This document shows positions 46,734-57,719 of a stretch of 64,000 bases of DNA, in pieces. The translations under genes and the position numbers were made by a program. Source of the stretch: Atherinomorus stipes (Eukaryota; Chordata; Actinopteri; Atheriniformes; Atherinidae). The notes beneath the pieces were generated by a model that was not told where the DNA came from, made no database searches, and worked only from the letters and a program-made list of their open reading frames with translations. The first letter of the stretch is position 1. The number at the start of each line of letters is the position of its first letter. The DNA is taken from positions 62,001 to 126,000 of the forward strand of contig JALJCO010013377.1 in the NCBI GenBank assembly GCA_023101725.1. Reading direction: 5' to 3'.

Positions 46734-47881
46734 AACTAAAATCTTACCAAGTATATTTTTCTAATTTCTAGTCAAGATATCTCATCACACTCAAAATAAG
46801 ACAAAACTAGAAAAGCACTCGGAGAGTGCAGACCTCCGCCTCCCCCTCATAGTCCCACAAGAGTACCCAACTGCAATTACAATGACCGACAAGGGTGCCG
46901 CCATACATCTAATCCATACAGGTTAGTTAAACACCACCAAAAGTAACTATCTGCGGCTTGCAAACAGATGCGTATAGTGGTGGTTAGGGTTAGGGTCAGG
47001 GTTATGATTAGGTTTTAGTAAGTTACACGAAGAAAAAGCTTCTGATTGGGACCTCCGGCATGGGTTGGATATATGGCGAAGTATCGTGACTGCAGTTGGG
47101 TCCCTCTCCATAGTCCCCCTCATATTGTGATTCACACCCAAACTTTTATTGCTTTTATTAAATTTTGTTTCTGTTTATAAAGTTTACACTGGAAAGTTCA
47201 CAGCTCATAATGTAGCTGGTAACTCTTTGAGATCCTTTCTTGTAATTTTTTTTTTACCAAACGCTCGGGCCATTTGTACGGAGTTACATGAAAAATTCCT
47301 AAAATTGGCCATCTCACAATGATAAAGAATCCTTCAAAAAGTTCCTGGATCCAGACAGTGATCCGGATCACCATCAAAATATAAAGGGTTCGTCCTTGGA
47401 CTGAGGCACACGGCTGGTGAAAATTTCAAGTCAATCTGTCCAGAACTTTTTCTGTAAAGTTGCTGACAGACAGACAAACAAACCAACGCTACCAAAAACA
47501 TAACCTCCTTGGCGGCGGCAACTACTTAAAGAGAAACATTTCAGTGAGACGTACTTTTTTTTTTAAGACAAATGCATCTTATTTCAAGAAATCTTATCAA
47601 TAAAATTTCACTTGTTCCACTGGCAGATTTTTTTTGTCGTTTTTTTTTTTTTTTAAACGTTTTTAAAGAGAGGCCAAGATTTTTTTTGCTTGTAATAAGC
47701 AAAAAAAATAATCTGCCAATCTGCCAATAGAACAAGCAAAATTTTCTTGATAAGAAACAAGTTCCTATATCTCATTAAATTGTTTCTCTTTAGGTAATTT
47801 TGTCTTATATTGAGTGTGATGAGATATTTTGATTAGAAATTAGAAAAGTATACTTGGTAAGATTTGAGTTTTTGCTGTGTG
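46734..47881. mobile_element. Long-TIR MITE with a nested insertion
   Basis: The ends are long inverted repeats: CACACTGCAAAACTAAAATC on the left, CACACAGCAAAAACTCAAAT inverted on the right, then nearly 80 bp of shared sequence (CTTACCAAGTATA, CTAATTTCTA, ATCTCATCACACTCAA). An unrelated 710-bp element interrupts it at 46810-47519. Confidence 0.85.
46810..47519. mobile_element. Nested repeat with 5-bp target duplication
   Basis: Flanked by AACTA at 46805-46809 and 47520-47524. The left end has GCACTCGGAGAGTGCAGACC. The right part has AATTTCAAGTCAATCTGTCC and GACAGACAGACAAACAAACC before CTTGGCGGCGGC. This is a dispersed animal repeat pattern I have seen associated with RTE-type LINEs, but the family is not certain. 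Confidence 0.6.
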
Positions 47882-48204
47882 CCCATACTAAGCTCATCAC
47901 CAATATTTTTTCACATGGAATACGTTTTTATGTTATTCCTGGGAATATTGCACTGCATAGGAGATTAATTTTCTATGGTGGACTTAAAATTTAAGACCAA
48001 TCCTCTCACTTGAAAAAAACCTGGATTTATTTATTTTAATTCTTTTTTGGTGGCTGTGATATTGGAGATCACAAACAGACTGGTGCTGCATGCAGCGTCC
48101 ATCAGCCGGCAGCAGTGTGTGAAGGTTTCTGATTATCAGAAGACTTCGGTTATAAATAAACAGGATAATGATAAAAAGTTCAATCAAAATCAAACAAAGA
48201 ATTA

Positions 48205-48300
48205 CCATATTTTCCGGACTATAAGTCCTTCGGGAATATAAGTGGCAAATCAGTCAAAAATGTGTCATAAAGAGGTAAAAAAAATAAAATAAATACAAGT
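48205..48300. mobile_element. Terminal fragment of a CCGGACTATAAGT-type repeat
   Basis: CATATTTTCCGGACTATAAG is the conserved start of a common fish DNA repeat. The rest has decayed and the other end is absent. Confidence 0.4.
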
Positions 48301-48915
48301 TGCACGGGACTGTATACGTGTAGGGCGATTTTCGGATTTTTCATATCCTATTTGTAACTGCTACTGTATAGCTACCTCAATCACTCTGATTCCAAAGTTA
48401 ATGCCTGTAAATGATCATAATTATCATAATTAAGAAGGATTAACGTGTTTTTGGAGGATTTGCTCCACCGCACAGGCAGTACAGCCAGATGGCCAAAATG
48501 AACTCCTCTGGAATAAGGCTGTTTTGGGATCTTTGCCATCGGAGCAGAATATAGTTTTTACAAGCCGAGAGCGCCCTCTTGTGACATTAGACAGTATTGT
48601 TTACTCCTTGGCTAAATATGTTGAATTGTTTATATTTTTATATACAGTGAGTACGGAAAGTATTCAGACCCGTTTAAACTTTTTACTCTTTGTTTCATTG
48701 CAGCCATTTGCTAAAATAAAAAAAAAGTTCATTTTAATTCGCATTAATGTACACTCAGCACCCCATCTTGACAGAAACAAACAAATTAAGAATTTTTGGT
48801 CTATCTATTAAATAAGAAAAACTGAAATATCACATGGTCAAAAGTATGCAAACCCTTTGCAGTGACACTCATATTTAACTCACATGCTGTACATTTCTGC
48901 TGATCCCCCTTCAGA

Positions 48916-50388
48916 TCATCGCTGTTGCCAGATCCGTTTTACCGGGGCACGCGCCCCAGTATAATTTCAGGAGTAAACACAGGAGTTAACCATCCACCAG
49001 TGAGGGATAAGATGATATAAATATGTCAAGAACAGAAGACAGCTTTCTATGTACATTTAGATAATTCAGTTTCATGGAAACAGGCTCCAGTTTGCTCTGA
49101 ATCTTCTACAATAATTATTGATGGTCTCTAATAAGCCTCTCACCCCTCCTAAACAGTGAACAATAGTTTAGTCTAAAGCTGTGCTGCTACCTTAACGATG
49201 GCTGCTACGCATCTTGCTATGCATCTTGCCTGTAGCCACTCTGACAGTTACTGGAGGCAGAGGCAGAGGTTCAAGAAAGGAAATCAAACTAAAACTACCA
49301 AGAAACAAAAGTAAGAAATGAGAGAGAGAGAAAATGAAGTGAAGCAGCTGTTTCCTGACTTCTTTGAGAAGAGGTGAGCTGCACACCTGAACTAACACAG
49401 TTTTGGCACATTTGGACTGATTCAGGGACAACAATTACCGTCAGAAATGGGACAGTTAATAGGGATTATCGCGTGCTCTTGGATAATGTGGTTAAAACAG
49501 TTATACTTTGGGTTGACATTTTACCCCTTTCCCAGTGATCAACTGGATCAATTCCAAATCAATGGATTCCTTTTGATCTCAGGATCATGAAGATATCACT
49601 ATCATCACGCTATCTGAAAAACTGAATATGATAGACCTAAAAAACCTAATCTGTGATCTTCCATCAAACAGAAAAGTATGCCAATGTGTACGACATGACA
49701 GGGGAATAAGACTGATTAGGCTATATGACCGACTGTAGGTGCATTTGATTCAAATTTAATGTATCGTTACAAACTCTGTTATCTTGAAAAGGGGATATGC
49801 AATGTCCAGCCTGCATGTTATAAGTTTCAGAAGTTTACAGTCAGATAGCATGTTCAATACAAAACATGACTCATTTCTTGGAACGCATTTCAAGCTATCA
49901 CTTCTAATATTTTTTTGCAAATATAAATAAATGTGAGTTACAGTTGTGCTTTAAACGTTACATCCACTCCCATTAAGAAAAAAGGCTAAATTCATATAGT
50001 AATTCAAATAACAAGAAACTGGGGGGAAAAAAAACAACACTGTATATTAAAAAATAATTTAGTAAAATAAAATATTAATTTTGCATTTTTGTTTTAAGAA
50101 AAAATGATAAAGAAAACTGCCCCAGACTAATTAAAGCATCTTTCCCAGTGGACCAACATACAGTTGTCCTCAAAATTATTCATACCCTCAAATTAAAGAA
50201 GGAAAAGAAAAATAATCTATCTGTGAAATATGATCAATTTCAAATTATTTCACTGACAGCTGATTATTTTCCTATCTTTAATAGAAGGGTACGTAAACTT
50301 TCAAGCACATCTATAGGTCTTAATATTTGACTTATGATCCAAATATGATATGAGATATGGGGACCTGTGCCCCAGTAATGTTCTAGCA
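48916..50388. mobile_element. First insertion in the Tc1 copy (hAT-like)
   Basis: The sister copy reads straight through this point. The ends share an inverted ACCGGGGCACGCGCCCC / ACTGGGGCACAGGTCCCC segment about 25 bp inside. Flanks CTTCAGAT and GTTGAGAT agree at six of eight positions. It contains another Tc1-type MITE (49942-50317). Confidence 0.55.
49942..50317. mobile_element. Tc1-type MITE within the first insertion
   Basis: Left end ACAGTTGTGCTTTAAACG; right end (inverted) ATAGATGTGCTTGAAAGTTT. A second terminal motif of the 21.8-kb family (CAGTTGTCCTCAAAATTATT) lies at 50160, so two related elements may overlap here. A related single end is at 52763. Confidence 0.55.
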
Positions 50389-50529
50389 ATGCACCTGGTT
50401 GAGATGGTTCTACTCCTTCATTGGAGTCCAGCTGTGTTTAATTAAACTGATTGGACTTGATTAGGAAAGACACACACCTGTCTATATAAGAGCTTCCAGC
50501 TCACAGTGCATGTCAGAGCAAACGAGAAT

Positions 50530-51669
50530 AGGGGATTATCACGCTTTCCGGAAGTTCCCTGTATTTGGACACTTCCTCTTCCGGGCCATGTTAACATCAG
50601 CCGTTCCTGCTCTGTTATACTGTTTAAATCGGATAAACTCCAAACATACTTAAGTTTTTATTCCAGACTGAAGTGATACTGGATCAAAAGCTGGATCAAA
50701 GCGATCAATTCGCCGCGGTGAAGGGCCGAACTTTATAATAAAACACACGTTTGTTTGTCGCCGGTGGGGCACAACACCGCACGACACCGGCACTTCACAG
50801 CATACTAGCATTAGCCAGCTAGCGTTTACTGACGTGCTTAACTTTGTGCGGCTGAAAACACACATACATCTGAAAATCAGGTCTGTACCCCCCCGTTTCC
50901 AGTGGAACAACTGGGGACTGCCAAGAAAGGAGACGCTTTCAGATGCTTGTGTGTTTTCAGCCGCACAAAGTTAGGCACGTCACCAAGCTAGCTAATGCTA
51001 ACCTGCTAACAGTAGTCCGCCAGCTACTACTCTGTTAAACTTTGTAAATCGGATAAACGCCAATGCCAAGTTTTCATTCCAGACTGAAGTGATGCTAAGG
51101 AAGAAGTGGATCAAAACGACTGATTCGCCGCGCTGGAGGACCGAACTTTATAATAAAACGACACACGTTTGTTTGTGGCCGGCAGACTGCGCAGTCGTGT
51201 TAGCAGGTTAGCATTAGCCAGCTCGATAACGTGCCTTACTTTGTGCGGCTGAAAACACACAAGCATCTGAAAGCGTCTCCTTTCTTGGCAGTCCCCAGTT
51301 GTTCCACTGGAAACGGGGAGGTACAGGCCCGATTTTCAGATGTTTGTGTGTTTTAAGACGCACAATGTTAAGCACGTCAGTAAACGCTAGCTGGCTAATG
51401 CTAGCATGCTGTGAAGTGCCAGTGTTGTGCCCCACCGGCGACAAACAAACGTGTGTTTTATTATAAAGTTCGGCCCTTCACCGCAGCGAATCGATCGCTT
51501 TGATCCAGCTTTTGATCCAGCATCACTTCAGTCTGGAATGAAAACTTAAGTATGTTTGGAGTTCATACGATTTAAACAGTATAACAGAGCAGAAACGGCT
51601 GATGTTAACATGGCCCGGAAGAGGAAGTGTCCAAATACCGGGAAGTTCCGGTAAGCGTGATAATCCCCT
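50530..51669. mobile_element. Nested palindromic (foldback) element in the Tc1 copy
   Basis: Two arms of about 470 bp (50530-51004 and 51204-51669) are inverted copies at roughly 93-95% identity by eye, starting AGGGGATTATCACGCTTTCC. The 200-bp centre is a third, diverged copy of part of the arm (CATTCCAGACTGAAGTGATG, CGAACTTTATAATAAAAC) in direct orientation. Each arm also contains its own inverted pair (GTGCGGCTGAAAACACAC / GTGTGTTTTCAGCCGCAC). Comparison with the intact Tc1 site suggests a 2-bp AT duplication. No coding capacity. Confidence 0.85.
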
Positions 51670-52614
51670 ATCATGAGGTGGAAGGAACTGTTCAAGGAGC
51701 TCAGATACAAATTGTGGCAAGGCACAGATCTGGACAAGGTTACAAAAGAATTTCAGCAGCACTAAAGGTTCCTAAGAGCACGGTGGCCTCCATAGTCCTT
51801 ACATGGAAGAAGTTCGGGACGACCAGAACTCTTCCTGGACCCGGCCATCCAGCTTAACTGAGCAATCGTGGGAGAAGAGCCTTGGTGAGCGAGGTAAAGA
51901 AGAACCCAAAGATCACTGTGGCTGAGCTCCAGAGATGCAGTAGGGAGATGGAGAAAGTTCCACAAAGTCACTGCAGCCCCCCACCAGTCGGGGCTTTATG
52001 GCAGAGTCAGTGCAAGACATATGAAAGCCTGCATACAGTTTGCCAAAAAAAAAAAAACCACATGAACTCCCAGACTGTGAGAAATAAGATTCTCTGGTCT
52101 GATGAGACTAAGATTGAAATTTTTGGAGTTAATTCTAAGCGATGTGTGTGGAGAAAACCAGGCACTGCTCATCACCTGCCCAATATGATCCCAACACTGA
52201 AACACGGTGGTGGCAGCATCATGCTATGGGGGTGTTCTGACAGAATGGCTGGTTGCAATTGAAGGAAAGATGAATGCGGCCAAATAGAGAGAGATCCTGG
52301 AAAAAAACCTCTTCCAGAGTGCTCAGGACCTCAGACTGGGGCGAAGGTTCACCGTCCAACAAGACAATGACCCTCAGCACACAGCTAAAACAACAAAGGA
52401 GTGGCTTCAGAACAACTCTGGGACCATTCTTGACTGGCCCAGCCAGAGCTCTGACTTAAACCCAACTGAGCATCTCTGGAGAGACCTGAAAATGGCTGTC
52501 CACCACCGTTCACCATCCAACCTGTCAGAACTGGAGAGGATCTGCAGTGAAGAATGCAGAAGATCCCAAATCCAGGTGTGGAACACTTGTTGCATCATTC
52601 CCAAGAAGACTCAA
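51670..52614 (+). pseudogene. Tc1-like transposase, second broken copy
   Basis: Segments in different frames: [20 protein letters not shown] and [11 protein letters not shown], then [33 protein letters not shown] (first catalytic Asp), [13 protein letters not shown] and GGSIMLWG. After a frame change the DNA still encodes the QQDNDP and [15 protein letters not shown] parts, so this copy keeps the region deleted in the 18.8-kb copy. Frameshifts follow the start and the GHPA-stop, and the 5' end of the gene was separated by the palindromic insertion. Confidence 0.85.
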
Positions 52615-52762
52615 CAATAAGAAAATAAATTGTCTTTATAATCGTCAATCTATTCTGTTTGTTGATTTATTCTTGATATATTTAGCTGAATAAATAAAGA
52701 TTGAAAAAACAATTAGGGAAATAAATCTAACATAAATAAATACATAGACTTCATCACAAAAT

Positions 52763-52850
52763 ACAGTTGGGCTTTAAAGTCTACATACCCTCCCATAAGA
52801 GAAAAGGCTAGATTCACAATTGTTATTCAAATGACAAAAACTGAAAATAG
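52763..52850. mobile_element. Single Tc1-type terminal repeat
   Basis: ACAGTTGGGCTTTAAAGTCT and ATACCCTCCCATAAGAGAAA resemble the end at 49942. No opposite end. Confidence 0.4.
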
Positions 52851-53289
52851 GGATGCTACACTTTTCCAATGAGGGGGCCAGGCAGTGGTGCATGTGGGAA
52901 AAGGGTGGCACTTGTAAACTTGGCCCATTTTTCTTTTAAAAAACAAAAAACAAAATAAAAAGCCTAATGTAATGTAAATATATTTAGTGGAAGCAAACAA
53001 TGATATTTTTTATCAACAGTTGTTTATTGCTAATGCTCCTGCATTGTATGGCTTTGACCGCTGCTATGCAAACACACATTTCAGTGATAAGGAGAAAACT
53101 TTGCTTTAAGGACATCAGTGCTTTTATCAATGTTTCTTCAGCATTATTTGCTCAGTCGTCACATTTGGTGCTTTTATAACTTTAAAGAGCAACTGGCAGG
53201 TTAAGAGCATGGATAATGGTTTACATAAAGCATTGTTGATAGTTAACATCAAATTTGTGTTTGTAGGAGTCCATGTATTAAAAAATAAA

Positions 53290-54240
53290 GAAATCGTTTA
53301 AAGGTGCCATGACATCAAATTTCACTTTTCTGGGGTTTTGGGGGTATAGCATGATCTGTTGTGCACTGATGAGGCCATGTGAATGTCCAGAGTGAGTATC
53401 AAAGTTCCTGTTTATGGTCTGTCTGCTTTGTCTCTCTGTTCAGAAACAGTTGAATCGGACAGCAGCTTATCATTCTACGTAATTCAATTGCTCCAATAAG
53501 AGCACACTTAGTGCACGGGAGGGGAAATTGCGCTGCACCACACCAAACAGGTGTTCTGTGTTCTTAACACAGTCACTCTGACAGCGTTTCCTCCACAGCG
53601 ACTTCTGGTACAGACATCTGTTGCATCATTCACCGCCGCAGCACCCTGCAGTCACTCAGCAGACTTACATTTATCTGTGTTTCCTGTGACGCCCAAATAA
53701 AATGATTTTGTGAGGCTCCACTTCACCAACAAGCAGCTCCACTTCAGTCTCTGCGAAATTGCGTTTTGTCTTTTCGGTTGCCACAAATCAGTTTTAAATG
53801 TCTCAGATCAGCTGGCTCATTTATATGCAGAAGCATCCATGAGGTGCTTTGCATTGACCATTAATGGTAGAACATGGGCGTGTAGGAGGCGGCATATGAG
53901 CCAAATTCACCTGCGCAAACTTCCAGGAAGAGTGTGATTTATAAAGGAGAAATGGCTTGAATCTGTGCGTACGCATGTGTGGCAGTTGACGGTCCTGTCA
54001 CTATGCCTCCGACAGATGATGTGGCCTGGCTACTTGGCCATTGGGATGTCCCTTTGGCCTTTGGCTGAATGGTCAGTGCGCATGACTTTCACCTGGGAGT
54101 CTGGGGTTCAAAGCCCACCCGGGGCCTCTGTTGTGCTCCTTGCCACACGTGGTTTAATAAATCTGTATATTTCTTGGCGTACGCAAACATTTGGTTTTGG
54201 GTGTACGTACACTTTTAGTAAAGACCCTACACACAGTTTT
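53290..54240. mobile_element. Dispersed repeat region with GTACGC-type palindromes (possible Harbinger relative)
   Basis: Palindromic GTGCGTACGCATG (about 53966) and GGCGTACGCAAACATTTGG with TGTACGTACACTTTTAGTAA (about 54175-54225) sit near TTATAAA steps, a layout I associate with fish Harbinger MITEs. A tRNA-like segment (54056-54126) lies inside. The assignment is tentative. Confidence 0.35.
54056..54126 (+). mobile_element. tRNA-Glu-like SINE head
   Basis: The segment resembles tRNA-Glu(UUC): TGGCTGAATGGTCAGTGCG over the A box, GACTTTCACCTGGGAGTC over the anticodon arm with TTC, and a B box GGTTCAAAGCC (54105-54115) with a GGGG..CCCC T-stem. Acceptor-stem pairing is poor, so this is a tRNA-derived SINE or pseudogene, not a working tRNA. 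Confidence 0.55.
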
Positions 54241-54388
54241 ATAAATGAGTTCCCTGATATGTACAGTTTTGAACCAGAAGCTACTAACAGGGTCGCTGGC
54301 ATCCAGCAGAGGAAATTGTTGATGGGAAACAGGCAGCAGATTCAGTCCTGGATCGCTGAAAATGTGGAGGATTACTCAAACAGCATGT
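54240..54388 (+). CDS. Candidate exon 1 of an unidentified two-exon ORF
   Basis: An open frame ends at a consensus donor (AACAGCAT|GTAAGTG after 54388). The peptide includes MYSFEPEATNRVAGIQQRK and RQQIQSWIAENVEDYSNS and has the composition of real protein. The frame also runs left through repeat sequence to 53965, so the true start is unknown. Joined to the acceptor at 54918 the frame stays open. The short YxFEPE step recalls the motif at the start of P2X7-C-terminal-like proteins of fish, but that is too little to name it. Confidence 0.3.
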
Positions 54389-54917
54389 AAGTGAAAAGTG
54401 TTTCGTATATTTTCTCCACATCAGCTTCTGAACTGGGCTGATAAAACCTGGTTAAGCTGCTGAGCAGCGAAAAATACAGAGATTGCTACAGCCAATAGTT
54501 TGATATTAACACTTTGTAGACTATAGTCTAAATCACACGTTCGATGTAAACTCTTAACAGCTGGTGATAAAGATGACGATGATGATGGCGTCACAGGCAA
54601 AACGCAGTCTCGTTGAGTCGCGGTTTCAACTTGTGTTAGAGTAGTCAGCTGTTTGTGTTTCACTGCACTTCTTTAAGATATTATGGGTCGTAAGAATGAA
54701 AAACTTGTGTGAAATCTTTGCGACCGCTGTGAGGGCGTTTGGGGCAGAGCTGCTGCTGCTGGCTTCAAACTCGTACTAAGCATGTGCTGCATCGAGCACA
54801 GTGCAAGTTAAGTGGCCTTAGATGATCTTTAAACTAGCGGAGTAACGGATTAAATAAACCAAAGTGGTCCGAGGAGTATTCGAGCATTCCTGGTTTTATC
54901 CGTCTTCTCTTCCTAGA

Positions 54918-55139
54918 TCACGCAGCAGTGAAGCGTCTCCCTCACTGGTAAAGCAACGCAAGCTTCACAGGCACCCTGGTAACAGCCTCCGTAACACACT
55001 CGTCATGTCCACAAAAATTAAAATTAAAAAATCCCTTCACTACCCCGCGATCTGCCCACACCTGTATAATTTACTGTTCAGTGTTGGGTCTTTTTCCACC
55101 ACAAAAACCTGCCGGCGTTCCTGCCATAAACTGTTCTGA
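54918..55139 (+). CDS. Candidate exon 2 of the unidentified ORF
   Basis: A strong acceptor (TTATCCGTCTTCTCTTCCTAG, one base over a tight consensus) precedes 54918. The frame that continues from the donor at 54388 reads ISRSSEASPSLVKQRKLHRH, then RNTLVMSTKIKIKKS, and stops at 55139. The basic, Ser-rich peptide matches nothing I know. Both splice sites and frame agreement are visible; expression is unproven. Confidence 0.3.
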   Translation, partial: SRSSEASPSLVKQRKLHRHPGNSLRNTLVMSTKIKIKKSLHYPAICPHLYNLLFSVGSFSTTKTCRRSCHKLF

Positions 55140-55474
55140 CAGCTGCTGGCTTTCGGACTCGTTTACCTGAAATGGCGTCATGCGTCACGTGATTCAAAGA
55201 GTCACGTTTTTTTTTTAGCAGTGTATCGCTAGCGAGCTAAATTAAGTTTAACTACATATATAAACATCTGCAAAACCTTTTCTTCATGTGACGACATCTC
55301 TTAGACTTTTTAAAAACAGCTAACTGTGGAAAATTCAACCTAAAAGATGCTTTTTAATCTAGTATAAAATGTAAACAGTGGGACCGACTAATATTATCCC
55401 ACACGTCAGTTTAAACTAAATATTTATTAGAATTTGATTCTCCTATTGTTGGAGTGGGATTTAGGGGTTTCCGT

Positions 55475-55887
55475 TAGAGATGGGCCGTATGGACTAAAAA
55501 ATGTATAACGATAAATTCTGGTTTTTATCCCAGTAACGATAAATGACAATAAAAAACAACATCGACCAAATCTTTTGTTTTATAAATTTATCACTACATT
55601 CTATCTTCAGAGCCCTAAAATAATACTATAAGCCACAAAACTACATCAGTTAAGTTCATGTATTACACCTGTACAGCAAAACTGTAGTGACGCCAATTTA
55701 ACAAGTCTGAGATATGAGAAAAATGTAAACATTTATTCAAATGGTGCAAACAACAAAAAATAACAGCTTATAAAATTCATAAAGTAGCACTTCTACAAAC
55801 CTGATCAATTGAATTTATCATTTTTTGTCAAAAGATGACAAATTATTACCTTGGGGAATTTCTTGGACGGTACATCGCACATCCCTA
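55475..55887. mobile_element. hAT-type MITE
   Basis: Ends TAGAGATGGGCCGTATGG and, inverted, TAGGGATGTGCGATGTACCG. Flanks GTTTCCGT (55467-55474) and GTTTCTGT (55888-55895), seven of eight identical. Confidence 0.85.
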
Positions 55888-55895
55888 GTTTCTGT

Positions 55896-56741
55896 GCCCC
55901 CACAGGTCCCCCCTCTGGTCCCACCCTTGGACTTGCTGCTGTGTTTGTGGTCTTAAACCGAGGAGTTACTGGCCTGTTCAGTAAGGTGGGCTGATGATAA
56001 GTCTCAATAATCAGCCCACCACCACCAGGTAAATTAAAATCAAATATAGCTGTTACGTTTGTAATGACACAGTTTGATATGTCACGTGTTGTTCATGTGA
56101 GATTTTATTGACCTCATTTTGAGTCCTGATAAAGACCAGATGTTTTTTTAATGTCTTTATATTCCAGAAAAGAAAGATGGTGTGCTTTCTTTTTCACACA
56201 ACTGTACACGAGTCTCCGTGGACTCTGCACTGGTTAAATTCCTAAAATCTCTCCTCTCGTATAAGTGGAGCACTATACAAATGGGCACCAACAAGGAACA
56301 ATAAATCAGCCGAGGCTGTTACTGATGCAGCCAAGTTCGGTCTGACTGCTGTCCAACAATAACAGCAGAGACTGAGACTTGCAGAGAGCACAATTAAAGA
56401 TACCCTGAACTAAAAGAAACAAGTTAGTTTGGTTAAACTTCAGGCCTGACAGCAACTCTGCAGAAACATGATGAAGAACGGAGAACTGCTGAGACATTGT
56501 TGTGTGGGTAGGTGTTCATTTATTAGCATCCAGCTCAGGAGACATAAACAGGAAGGCAGGTAAACCACAGATGCGATTTCATATTAAAAGCCACTAAATG
56601 CAACTAGCTAGCATTTATTTTGGCCCAGCCATTTAACCCTAATGCCTTCCTTGGGACACTTTTGTCCATTTCAGCCACTTTTTTTTTTTTTTTTTTTACT
56701 ATTTCTCATTCAAATGAAATGCTGGTATCAAAGAATTAATA
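55896..56741. other. Non-coding stretch, nothing recognised
   Basis: AT-rich with a poly-T run (56680-56697). No ORF or terminal repeat is supported. Confidence 0.4.
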
Positions 56742-56749
56742 GTTTTAAA

Positions 56750-57088
56750 TAGGGATGTCCCGATACCGATGCCAGTATCGGTACTTGTTGGCCTATATTG
56801 TTGTAATCGTACTTGTGAAATACTCGCTCCCGACAGCACCGGATACCGGACGTCATATGACTCATGGTGTTTACGCCACCAGGGTGACAGGAAAATAGTC
56901 TTCAATGTAAGTAGCAGTGGCTTTGAGTTTACAACTTTTTGAAATTAGAAGATCCTAACCATTTCACGAGGATCGAAAACATATCTGACCCGTATCATGT
57001 CCCTGGGATACTTTTCAAAACGTTGGTGACGGTCGGAGCAGACTTTTTTGTACTTGGTCGGCAAAAAAGTGTCAATGGGATATCCCTA
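56750..57088. mobile_element. hAT-type MITE
   Basis: Ends TAGGGATGTCCCGATACC and, inverted, TAGGGATATCCCATTGACAC. Perfect 8-bp duplication GTTTTAAA at 56742-56749 and 57089-57096. The subterminal CCGATGCCAGTATCGG step is palindromic. Confidence 0.9.
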
Positions 57089-57333
57089 GTTTTAAATATT
57101 ATTACTGTTATAGGAATATTACACCCACAGAATGATGTGCCCTCATTTTCTACTCATGCTAAGAAAGACTGGAGCATTTTTTTAATATCTCAAATGCAGC
57201 CGGAGATTGGGAGGCTTTTCTTTATTGGTTGACTGTCACAGGCGCTCAACACAAAAAAGTCCATAAAAGTCCACAAAAACTTGGCAACATTCCTCCATAC
57301 TGCTCGTCCAATGTAATCCAAGTGTCCGGAGTG

Positions 57334-57335
<2 letters not shown>

Positions 57336-57377
<42 letters not shown>

Positions 57378-57407
57378 CATACATACGTATGTATGTATGT
57401 ATGTATG

Positions 57408-57445
<38 letters not shown>
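57336..57445. repeat. (TA)n / (CATA)n compound microsatellite, palindromic
   Basis: (TA)n, then CATACATACATACGTATGTATG, in shortened form CATACGTATG at the centre, then (TA)n again. The whole is self-complementary. Confidence 0.9.
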
Positions 57446-57447
<2 letters not shown>

Positions 57448-57450
<3 letters not shown>

Positions 57451-57716
57451 CTGTGTGAAAAAGTTTTTGCCCCCTTCCTAATTTCTTACTTTTTTTGCAT
57501 GTTAGTCACACTTAAATGTTTCAGATCATCAAACAAATTTAAATGTGAGACAAAGATAACACACGTAAACAGAAAATGCAGTTTTTGAATGAAGATTTTT
57601 ATTTTTAAGGGGGAAAAAAATCAAAATCTCTATATTCCTGTGTGAAAAAGTGATTGCCCCCCTTGTTAAAGGAATAGTTCACCCACAGAATGATTTAACT
57701 TTTTCACACAGCTGTA
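57448..57716. mobile_element. Tc1-type MITE
   Basis: Ends ACAGCTGTGTGAAAAAGTTT and, inverted, ACAGCTGTGTGAAAAAGTTA, with TA on both outer sides. A third partial copy of the end (CTGTGTGAAAAAGTGATTGC) is inside near 57640, suggesting a rearranged or tandem element. Confidence 0.75.
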
Positions 57717-57719
57717 TTT

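Larger units (their letters stand above)
48645..52614 (+). mobile_element. Tc1-like transposon, second copy, split by two insertions
   Basis: The left end CAGTGAGTACGGAAAGTATT follows TA (48643-48644). Tc1 sequence runs to about 48915, resumes at 50389 (GAGATGGTTCTACTCC), is broken again at 50530-51669, and resumes at 51672. It covers the rest of the transposase and stops near 52614, where the right terminal repeat is missing. It is the same family as 18829-20862. Confidence 0.85.
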
